From: Anaerolineales bacterium Chloro_02 | Lineage (GTDB): Bacteria > Chloroflexota > Anaerolineae > Anaerolineales > Anaerolineaceae | DNA: 11,669 nucleotides | Assembly: GCA_001603765.1 (NCBI GenBank) | Contig: LUZV01000129.1 | Span: 1 to 11,669 of the forward strand | Reading direction: 5' to 3' | Shown: positions 5,947 through 11,669 of the stretch, in pieces | Layout of the letters: each line of letters opens with the position of its first letter | How positions within the stretch are numbered: position 1 is the stretch's first letter | The notes under the pieces: generated by a model | Told to the model about the DNA's origin: nothing | Seen by the model: the letters and a program-made list of their open reading frames with translations, nothing else | Databases searched by the model: none | Made by a program: the position numbers and the translations under genes

Positions 5947-6672
5947 ATGCAAATTCGTTATAGTGTTGATTATGCTGATATTAGCCGAAAGGCTGCCCTT
6001 ATCATTGCCGCTCAGGTTCAGATTAAGCCCCATAGTGTGTTGGGGCTTGCCACGGGTTCCACCCCTATCGGCACTTATAAAGAGCTAATTCGCTTTCATC
6101 ATGAAGAAGACCTTGATTTCTCCAAGGTTAAGTCGGTGAACTTGGATGAATACTATGGGCTGGGTCCGGATCATGAGCAGAGTTATCATTACTTTATGCG
6201 CCAAAACTTCTTTGACCACATCAATATTCACCTCGAAAACACGCATGTTCCAGACGGATTAACCGCTGATGTGAGCAAGACCTGCGCGGAGTATGACGCG
6301 ATGGTGGCGTCGCTGGGCGGGACGGACATCCAGCTTCTGGGTATCGGCGACAACGGGCACATCGCCTTCAACGAGCCGCACAGCTTTTTCTTTGCCAACA
6401 CCCATCTTGTGGATCTAAACGAAGAGACGATCAAAGCCAACGCGCGCTTCTTCGCGAGCGAAAATGAGGTGCCGCGGCAGGCGATTACCATGGGTATGCG
6501 GTCTATTTTGAGCGCGAAGTTGATCCTGCTTTTAGCCAGCGGGCCCAAAAAAGCCGCGGCAATTGGTCAGATGATTCACGGTCCGGTGGATCCCCAACTT
6601 CCGGCTTCGATCTTGCAGCTCCACCCGAATGTGATGGTAATCGCGGACCGGGAGGCGCTCGCGTTAGCCTGA
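5947..6672 (+). CDS. nagB: Glucosamine-6-phosphate deaminase
   Basis: A cytosolic enzyme converting glucosamine-6-phosphate to fructose-6-phosphate and ammonia, the last step of amino-sugar and N-acetylglucosamine use. It has 241 residues, the length of the short Firmicute-type NagB proteins (E. coli has 266 with allosteric extras). LGLATGSTPIGTY (32-44) is the phosphate-binding loop. SVNLDEYYGL (63-72) carries the catalytic base D67. LLGIGDNGHIAFNEP (130-144) carries H138 and E143 of the ring-opening site. It reads GDNGH where E. coli has GNDGH, so the Asp141 position is Asn, as in many short forms. AGGGAG precedes the ATG by 6 bases. It is transcribed alone and ends in a strong hairpin; no nagA or transporter is nearby. 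Product is near certain. Confidence 0.95.
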   Translation: MQIRYSVDYADISRKAALIIAAQVQIKPHSVLGLATGSTPIGTYKELIRFHHEEDLDFSKVKSVNLDEYYGLGPDHEQSYHYFMRQNFFDHINIHLENTHVPDGLTADVSKTCAEYDAMVASLGGTDIQLLGIGDNGHIAFNEPHSFFFANTHLVDLNEETIKANARFFASENEVPRQAITMGMRSILSAKLILLLASGPKKAAAIGQMIHGPVDPQLPASILQLHPNVMVIADREALALA

Positions 6673-6704
6673 GACAAACTGGGAGCCTTACAAACAGTTC
6701 GGCT

Positions 6705-6743
6705 GTGAACCCGCCCTGCAGCTCAGGGCGGGTTCACTTTTTT
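6705..6743 (+). terminator. Rho-independent terminator of nagB
   Basis: A perfect 14 bp stem, GTGAACCCGCCCTG (6705-6718) with CAGGGCGGGTTCAC (6724-6737), around a 5-base loop and followed by six T (6738-6743). The T-run overlaps the stop codon of the convergent DinB gene at 6742. Confidence 0.92.
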
Positions 6744-7227
6744 AGATCAGTTTTTCAGTGTGACCAGCCAGATTGCGCAGCAGTTCTAACTGACCGATAT
6801 GATAGGCATGGTGATACTCCATGAAAAACAGCATCCATCCGCGCCGTGAGGGCTGACCAAACCCCTGGATTTCTTCATCAAAGTCCGCTTCTGTCAGTGA
6901 GGCAACCTTTTCCACAACTGCGTTTTGAAGCACAGCGTAAGCCTTCATCAACTCGGAAGCGGTCATCAGCCCCTCTTCAGGGCCCAAAATTGGTTCGGAG
7001 CCGTTGCCGTACCGGCTAAGGTCTGCCAAACCCTCCGGCAGAGTGCCGCCCGCAAACTTTAGGATTGGGATCAGGCTGCCGGTTAGGTGCCCCAGCGTCC
7101 ACAACATGCAATTGCCGCCATGCGGAGGTTGGAGCAGCATTTCAGCGTCACTCACCCCCTCGATTTGCTGCTGAATGATTTCCAAGTTATTCTCCAGCAT
7201 CCTGATGTATTCTTGTGCTTTAATCAT
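6742..7227 (-). CDS. DinB-family metal-binding four-helix protein
   Basis: A 161-residue protein of the DinB/YfiT-like fold, a four-helix bundle that usually carries one divalent metal on three histidines. Many members are putative thiol-dependent transferases or unstudied hydrolases. H47 in LWTLGHLTGS is the first ligand, and EYHHAYHIGQLELLR (137-151) gives H139 and H143 in the typical HxxxHxGQ helix. The start ATG at 7227 is chosen because AAGGAGA lies 5-6 bases upstream in the minus strand; an in-frame ATG 33 bases further out lacks such a site. The stop sits inside the nagB terminator, so the two genes converge. No partner gene suggests a substrate. Family assignment is good, function unknown. 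Confidence 0.85.
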   Translation of the reverse strand: MIKAQEYIRMLENNLEIIQQQIEGVSDAEMLLQPPHGGNCMLWTLGHLTGSLIPILKFAGGTLPEGLADLSRYGNGSEPILGPEEGLMTASELMKAYAVLQNAVVEKVASLTEADFDEEIQGFGQPSRRGWMLFFMEYHHAYHIGQLELLRNLAGHTEKLI

Positions 7228-7440
7228 TCCATCTCCTTTTTTGATTATGCATTGAACCATCTCGTACTAAATAATGAGTGAGTTAACAAAACAGAGCAGT
7301 AAAACAAGTCGAGATAATGATACCAGGCGCCGTGCTATTAACAGTTTTGGTAATAACACTTCACCTGATAACTAACATAATCATACCAGTTACCAAGTTT
7401 GTTGAGCGGAAAAGTATCAATTCTGATCTCGCGGGTCTTC

Positions 7441-7576
7441 AGACCATGTAAGATCAACATTATGCATACAGTAGGGGCGAAGCAACCCAACAAAAATGCT
7501 ACACCTTCCCCAATACGTTAACCAATGGTTGCTTCGCCCCTACGACCATCGGGAAACCCCCGATCTCGCCGGTCTT
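7441..7576 (+). repeat. 136-base direct repeat, copy 1, with GTAGGGGCGAAGCAACC palindrome
   Basis: Begins AGACCATGTAAGATCA and ends CCGGTCTT. Inside is a perfect 17 bp inverted repeat, GTAGGGGCGAAGCAACC (7471-7487) with GGTTGCTTCGCCCCTAC (7527-7543), around a 39-base centre. It matches copy 2 without a net length change at a period of 192 bases. Confidence 0.88.
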
Positions 7577-7604
7577 CCGACCGAGCGAGAGGTTTGGCTT
7601 GTTT

Positions 7605-7637
7605 GGTTCCACAGAGATACTGCGTAACCAGAAGACC
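7605..7637 (+). repeat. 33-base unit, copy 3
   Basis: Begins GGTTCCACAGAGATACTGCG and ends CCAGAAGACC. The same 33-base length and core occur at 158-190 (inverted) and 629-661, about 7 kb away. It fills part of the space between the two 136-base copies and runs into the AGACCATG start of copy 2. Confidence 0.8.
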
Positions 7638-7768
7638 ATGCAAGATCAGCATGGTGCATACGGTAGGGGCGAAGCAACCCAACAAAAATGTTTTGTCTTC
7701 CCTAATACGTTAATCAAAGGTTGCTTCGCCCCTACGACCATCGGGAATACCCCGATCCCGCCGGTCTT
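7633..7768 (+). repeat. 136-base direct repeat, copy 2, with GTAGGGGCGAAGCAACC palindrome
   Basis: Begins AGACCATGCAAGATCA and ends CCGGTCTT. The 17 bp arms at 7663-7679 and 7719-7735 are identical to those of copy 1, while the 39-base centre has changed at several places (for example GTTTTGTCTTCC versus GCTACACCTTCC). Arm conservation with loop drift suggests the hairpin is what is maintained or mobilised. Confidence 0.88.
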
Positions 7769-7820
7769 GCAGAGCACCTCAACGCCGCAGGCGCGTATGG
7801 GCAGACCGCGCGAGGGGTCT

Positions 7821-9503
7821 TTACTTCTTTCCCAGCAAGGTTTGCAATATGGTTTTTGAAGAATGAACTTCAATTAGACCGGTGACCGCCGCGGGAAGAT
7901 TGGTTGGGTTGTCGTAGATCAGGTATCGCGGTTCCCAGTTGGGATTAAATTTGTCTTTAAACTTGCGCAGCCCCGCAAAATCAAAATAGCGGGATAACCT
8001 GGTCGAGAGGGTATGCAGCGCTTTTTCCGTTTGGGGATCGCCTTTCTCCTCCCCAACCCCCGCGATGGGGCTTAATCCGAGGCTGAAGGTGTCGTACCCT
8101 TTTTCTTTTGCCCAGAACAGGGCGCTGACAAACAAAAACTCCATTGTTCCCGGTTCCACGTCCGGATAATGCCGCATCAAATCGATAGTCACTTCGTTTT
8201 TCTGGTATTCTCCGACCAGGTTGCTAAAAGCCACGGGTTTAGCGTCCGCGTCCCGAACAATGATTAACGGGCACTCTGCCAGGTAGGCGGGGTCAAACCA
8301 ACCGTCTGAAAAACGCAACTCATTAAGCCCGCGCTCTTTAAGCCAGGCGTCGCTGATTTGCCTGAGGGGCTGCAGATCGGAAAGCGCGTGAGGCGGCGGA
8401 GCGACCTCAGCGCGGTAGCCGGTCTTCATGATATGGGTATGGGCGTTGCGCATGTTTTTATGCTGACTGCCCTCAAGGCTGAAGTCCTTCAGGTTAACAA
8501 TGGCTTCATAGCCCAGGCAGAGGGTTTGAAGCCCAGCAGCAGAATACGCCTGCAAATTATCTGGAAGTACTGAAACAAAAAGTGGAATCCAATCGTTATT
8601 CGCGCAGAACTGCTTAAATGCCGCGATACATGCTGACAGCTCTCCCTCCGGTCCAACAGGATCCCCCAGCGCCACGGCTGTTCTGCCGCCCAGGCTGTAG
8701 CCAATCACACAATTATTGAAGAAGAAGTAACTTTTATCCGGAAATAACAGTGCCCGGCAAAGCCCACTGCGCCCAAATTCCTCGATGATCTGCTTTGCCT
8801 TCTCCCTTTCGGCAGGAAGAGCAATGCCAGCTTGCAGGACCGGGCGCAGCATACTGATTAGTGCCATCAAAAAGGAAGACGCGCCAATAATCACGATTGA
8901 GCTTTTAAAGAAACGCCCGTAGTTAGTGAGCGGCTGGAGCAGACTGTTCTGCGGGTCAAAAAACAGGTTCCAGGTTTGAGCGATGGCTTTTTGCAGCGTA
9001 ACCTGTCCAAAATGACGATCGAGAAGGAGGAACCCGGCGGTGCCGTAGACTAAGGTGAACAGGAGGGATGCCGTGAGGATAACGATTCCACGCCGAAAAG
9101 AACCTTTATCAGAAATCGCCTTGTAATTGTTGGATGTGATAATTAGCAGCACAATCAGCAGTAAGTTAAAACCCGCTTCTTCGATATCAAGACCCTTGTT
9201 CAAATGTCCAACCAATGAGATGCTCAGGAGCACTAAGCTTATCATCCAGGCAATTCGCTTGCGCCGCAACAGACCAGATGCCACTAATATGAGCGCGAAA
9301 CCCACGACAGCCACAACGATCCGGCTGCCGTGGAGCATAATTTCTGGCATGTAAGTTTTAAGCAGTTCGACGCGGTCCCGCAGCGCGGGGCGAATGGCTG
9401 AGGAGATGTTGATCAAGCCGGCAAGGGAGGTCAGGAAGGCAATCAGGCGCACTATCCATCTTTCACGCGATTTAATTTGATTCGTTAACTCTTGCGTCTG
9501 CAT
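7821..9503 (-). CDS. mprF: MprF-type phosphatidylglycerol lysyltransferase, shortened membrane domain
   Basis: An inner-membrane enzyme expected to transfer an amino acid, usually lysine from Lys-tRNA, to phosphatidylglycerol, making the surface less negative. It has 560 residues. About six hydrophobic segments lie near 16-36, 61-79, 85-101, 111-124, 139-161 and 201-221. A cytosolic DUF2156 catalytic domain follows from about 235. Its family motifs are present: ALGDPVGPEGE (278-288), TIDLMRHYPD (439-448), GTMEFLFVSALFWAKEKGY (452-470), SLGLSPIAGVG (474-484) and LRKFKDKFNPNWEPRYL (512-528). Full MprF proteins are about 840-860 residues with 14 segments, so the flippase half is missing here, as in short synthase-only forms such as the membrane part of mycobacterial LysX. 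AAGGA precedes the ATG. The tRNA and lipid specificity are not visible; alanyl transfer is possible. It lies 135 bases after the ATPase gene and probably follows it in expression. Confidence 0.85.
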   Translation of the reverse strand: MQTQELTNQIKSRERWIVRLIAFLTSLAGLINISSAIRPALRDRVELLKTYMPEIMLHGSRIVVAVVGFALILVASGLLRRKRIAWMISLVLLSISLVGHLNKGLDIEEAGFNLLLIVLLIITSNNYKAISDKGSFRRGIVILTASLLFTLVYGTAGFLLLDRHFGQVTLQKAIAQTWNLFFDPQNSLLQPLTNYGRFFKSSIVIIGASSFLMALISMLRPVLQAGIALPAEREKAKQIIEEFGRSGLCRALLFPDKSYFFFNNCVIGYSLGGRTAVALGDPVGPEGELSACIAAFKQFCANNDWIPLFVSVLPDNLQAYSAAGLQTLCLGYEAIVNLKDFSLEGSQHKNMRNAHTHIMKTGYRAEVAPPPHALSDLQPLRQISDAWLKERGLNELRFSDGWFDPAYLAECPLIIVRDADAKPVAFSNLVGEYQKNEVTIDLMRHYPDVEPGTMEFLFVSALFWAKEKGYDTFSLGLSPIAGVGEEKGDPQTEKALHTLSTRLSRYFDFAGLRKFKDKFNPNWEPRYLIYDNPTNLPAAVTGLIEVHSSKTILQTLLGKK

Positions 9504-9638
9504 ACTTATCCTTATTGATTCTCCACGGTTTGATCATAATTTTTGAATGTGACTATTTTAGCCTGAAATCCAGGAGCCGAAAAAAGGACTATATAAGGCT
9601 GCCAGCACTCTTTTTGAAATGCCTGATGGTGTGCGGTT

Positions 9639-11669
9639 TCAGTCATTTTTGGGTTGTCTGTAGAACCAGCGTTTAATGAACTCCGCTGATAAAAAGTAGA
9701 CAAAGACAATTCCGAGAATTAATATCAGATAGTGAACAGGGAGCGGAGCAAAGCCCAAGACCGGGCCAAGTGGCGAATATGGCAGGTAAACAGCGATAAG
9801 AGCCACAAGGGCAGTCATAATAAGCATGACCCGGCTGGGTTTGCTGCGCAAAAATGGCAGCCTGGTGCGGATGGCGAACACCACGATCGAGGCGGACAGG
9901 ATAGATTCAATAAACCAGCCAGTCTGAAAGGTGTGTTGATCTGCCTTCATCACATACATCAGGAGGAAAAAAGTCGCGTAATCGAAAACAGAGCTCAGCG
10001 GACCAAATGTGAACATAAAACGCCGGATGAATTTAATGTCCATCCTTCGGGGAGTCTGGATCATGGCGTCATCCACATTGTCGTTGGCGATCGTCATTTC
10101 TGGCAAGTCTGTCAGGAAGTTGATCAGGAGCACCTGCTTTGGCAGCATCGGCAGGAAGGGCAGAAAAAAGGTAGCCCCAGCCATGCTGAACATGTTGCCA
10201 AAATTGGCGCTGGTTGCCATGAAGATGTACTTGAGGCTGTTGGCGAACGTCTTTCTGCCTTGGAGGACGCCCTCTCGCAGGACGTCCAGGTCTTGCCTCA
10301 TAAGCACGATGTCCGCGGCTTCCTTCGCGACGTCCACAGCGTTCGCCACCGAAATACCCACATCCGCGCTATGGAGTGAAGGCGCGTCATTGATGCCGTC
10401 GCCCATATACCCGACCACATGCTGGCGTTTTTTGAGCGCAAGGATGATGCGCTCTTTCTCGTTCGGATCAACCTCAGCAAAAACTGTGTATTTTTCCACG
10501 ATATGCCAAAGAGCTTCATCGCTGGTGTTGTTCAACTCTTCCCCCGTGAGGACACCTTCCTCAGCCAAACCAACAGCCTGGCTGATATGCCGTGCGACCA
10601 GGTGATTGTCGCCGGTGATGATCTTTAAGCTCACTCCAAGCTTCTTAAGGGCTTCGATTGTTTCTTTGACACCTTCCTTTGGTGGGTCCAGGAAGAGTAA
10701 AAATCCTCTAAACGTCATGTCATGTTCATCTGCAGCGTGGAAGTTAGTCTGAACGTGGTCTGCAGCTCGGGTTGCGAGACCCAACACCCGGTAACCTTGT
10801 TCGCTCCATGTTTCGAACTTTTGGTTGATTAATGTCAGGCGTTCTGAATCAAGCGGCAGCGACTGACCGTTTATGTCGACCAAAGTACAAACAGTCAGAA
10901 TGTTTTGTAAGGCTCCTTTAGTGATCATGAGCGCTGCCTGGTCCTGATCGCGCGCGACAATGGTCAGCCGCTTGCGAATGAAGTCATATGGAACCTCATC
11001 GAGCTTGCTATAGGCTTCCGAGCCAGCGCACTTCTGGGCAACAATGGCATCGTCCAGTGGATTAGCAATGCCGGTTTGCATTGAAGCGTTCAACCAGGCG
11101 TACAGCTTCAACTTTTCGGAAGGTTCGCCATTCAGATCAACCGCGCCGTCCATCCGCACTACACCTTCGGTTAGCGTACCGGTTTTATCGGTGCAGAGGA
11201 CATCCATGCTGCCAAAATTCTCAATCGATTCCAAGCGCCGCACGATGACGCCGCGTTTCGCCATTTGTTGAGACCCTTTGGAAAGATTGATGTTGATAAT
11301 CGCCGGCAAAAGTTGAGGCGTAAGCCCAACTGCCAGGGCGATTGAGAACAATAGCGAGTCCAGAACAGGTTTATGAAGAAGAACATTGAAAAGGAAGATG
11401 CCAATAACCAAAACAAGCATGACTTCCGTCAGCAAATAACCGAGCCGTTTGATGCCGCTTTCAAATTCTGTTTCCGGTGGGCGAAGATTTAGCCGGTCGG
11501 CAATCTGACCAAAAGCTGTGCGGCGACCTGTTTCAGTCATAACAACTGTGGCAGAGCCAGTGCGAACGCTGGTGCCCATAAAAACCACGTTAGTGCGGTT
11601 TTGCAGGCTGGCATTTTGAGCGACTTGCCCCGGATGTTTCTCCACGGGGAAGGTTTCCCCGGTCAGGAC
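9639..11669 (-). CDS. mgtA: Magnesium-transporting P-type ATPase, MgtA type (5' end outside window)
   Basis: An inner-membrane P3B-type ATPase, expected to import Mg2+ using ATP. 676 residues are visible; the frame is open through the right edge, so about 220 N-terminal residues (M1, M2 and most of the actuator domain) are missing. The visible part opens with LTGETFPVEK, the actuator TGE loop. DKTGTLTEG carries the phosphorylated D161. ITKGA (K251) is in the nucleotide site, and ITGDN (351-355) and MGDGINDAPS (422-431) are the hinge motifs. Membrane segments M3-M10 are present, ending near residue 660. NFGSMDVLCTDKTGT and NFGNMFSMAGATFFLPFLPM are typical of MgtA/MgtB. M6 keeps the Asn and Asp four residues apart (N517, D521). 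M4 reads GLTPQLLP, where E. coli MgtA has GLTPEMLP. Ion specificity is inferred from the family. Confidence 0.88.
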   Translation of the reverse strand, partial: VLTGETFPVEKHPGQVAQNASLQNRTNVVFMGTSVRTGSATVVMTETGRRTAFGQIADRLNLRPPETEFESGIKRLGYLLTEVMLVLVIGIFLFNVLLHKPVLDSLLFSIALAVGLTPQLLPAIININLSKGSQQMAKRGVIVRRLESIENFGSMDVLCTDKTGTLTEGVVRMDGAVDLNGEPSEKLKLYAWLNASMQTGIANPLDDAIVAQKCAGSEAYSKLDEVPYDFIRKRLTIVARDQDQAALMITKGALQNILTVCTLVDINGQSLPLDSERLTLINQKFETWSEQGYRVLGLATRAADHVQTNFHAADEHDMTFRGFLLFLDPPKEGVKETIEALKKLGVSLKIITGDNHLVARHISQAVGLAEEGVLTGEELNNTSDEALWHIVEKYTVFAEVDPNEKERIILALKKRQHVVGYMGDGINDAPSLHSADVGISVANAVDVAKEAADIVLMRQDLDVLREGVLQGRKTFANSLKYIFMATSANFGNMFSMAGATFFLPFLPMLPKQVLLINFLTDLPEMTIANDNVDDAMIQTPRRMDIKFIRRFMFTFGPLSSVFDYATFFLLMYVMKADQHTFQTGWFIESILSASIVVFAIRTRLPFLRSKPSRVMLIMTALVALIAVYLPYSPLGPVLGFAPLPVHYLILILGIVFVYFLSAEFIKRWFYRQPKND

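Larger units (their letters stand above)
7228..7820. repeat. Second repeat-rich intergenic region
   Basis: This 593-base gap separates the DinB gene from the mprF-like gene. Bases 7228-7440 are AT-rich and hold the DinB leader; nothing else there can be supported. Bases 7441-7768 contain two direct copies of a 136-base unit and one 33-base unit between them. Bases 7769-7820 contain an AGACC...GGTCT inverted pair at 7803-7820 directly beyond the mprF-like stop, without a T-run. The open frames crossing the region are formed by the repeats and are not gene-like. Confidence 0.75.

Noticed and set aside
7228..7260. Earlier ATG for the DinB-family gene, adding 11 residues
   Set aside because: The later ATG at 7227 has AAGGAGA at proper spacing and gives a normal DinB N-terminus; the added residues resemble the translated ribosome-site leader.
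7347..7396. Inverted pair TTGGTAA/TTACCAA in the AT-rich leader
   Set aside because: Seven base pairs separated by 36 bases in AT-rich DNA is expected by chance, and nothing else supports a site there.
7441..7768. CRISPR array
   Set aside because: Only two copies of a long unit with a 192-base period and internal palindrome; there are no short regularly spaced repeats with unique spacers and no cas gene.
7525..7873. Small open frames across the second repeat region on both strands
   Set aside because: They are read through the duplicated palindromes (for example repeated VGAKQP segments), so their similarity comes from the DNA repeat and not from protein conservation.
9512..9709. 65-residue minus-strand open frame between mprF-like and mgtA-like genes
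   Set aside because: It overlaps the conserved C-terminus of the ATPase in another frame, shows no recognisable domain and lacks a clear ribosome site.
9732..10605. Plus-strand open frames of about 200 codons opposite the ATPase gene
   Set aside because: Antisense shadows of a strongly conserved P-type ATPase; His/Gln/Lys-rich translation without domain features.
11643..11645. GTG taken as start codon of the ATPase gene
   Set aside because: The frame continues to the right edge and encodes LTGETFP before it, a conserved actuator-domain motif. The codon is an internal valine and the gene is truncated by the window.

Overview
This window looks like a chromosomal segment from an anaerobic Chloroflexota bacterium, most likely class Anaerolineae. 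That placement is inference, from roughly 50% GC coding regions, the style of the protein sequences, and short palindromic repeats of a type I associate with that group. No rRNA, tRNA, CRISPR array, integrase or transposase gene is visible. Nine protein genes are recognisable, one of them cut by the right edge, and a further AT-rich gene tail lies at the left edge.

Layout. Bases 2-121 hold the last codons of an unidentified plus-strand gene at about 32% GC. Bases 122-895 carry no gene and are a dense mosaic of short repeats and palindromes. Bases 896-3754 form a tight minus-strand operon read right to left: a ribokinase-like sugar kinase, a flavodoxin-fold NAD(P)H oxidoreductase (AzoR type) whose start overlaps the kinase stop, and a nucleoside-deaminase-like amidohydrolase. 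A uridine phosphorylase-family gene (3827-4564) is read divergently from the kinase across a 72-base promoter region. It converges on kbl (glycine C-acetyltransferase, 4646-5827, minus) at a bidirectional terminator. kbl and nagB (glucosamine-6-phosphate deaminase, 5947-6672, plus) are divergent. nagB converges on a DinB-family gene (6742-7227, minus) across another strong hairpin. A second repeat-rich gap (7228-7820) holds two tandem copies of a 136-base unit. Then come an MprF-type lysyl-phosphatidylglycerol synthase with a shortened membrane domain (7821-9503, minus) and a MgtA-type P-type ATPase (9639 to the right edge, minus).

How the genes fit together. Phosphorylase, ribokinase and a COG0402-type deaminase make a plausible nucleoside and ribose salvage module, with kbl and nagB as neighbouring amino-acid and amino-sugar catabolic genes that feed glycolysis or acetyl-CoA. 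The mprF/mgtA pair concerns the cell envelope, namely lipid head-group charge and divalent-cation uptake.

The least explained material is the non-coding mosaic. A 33-base unit with GGTCTC/GAGACC-like ends occurs three times at exactly the same length, in both gaps. Several different palindromes abut the same short shared modules. No new enzymatic or defence system is visible. The strongest unusual signals are these repeats and the atypical features of the amidohydrolase, the MprF protein and the ATPase.
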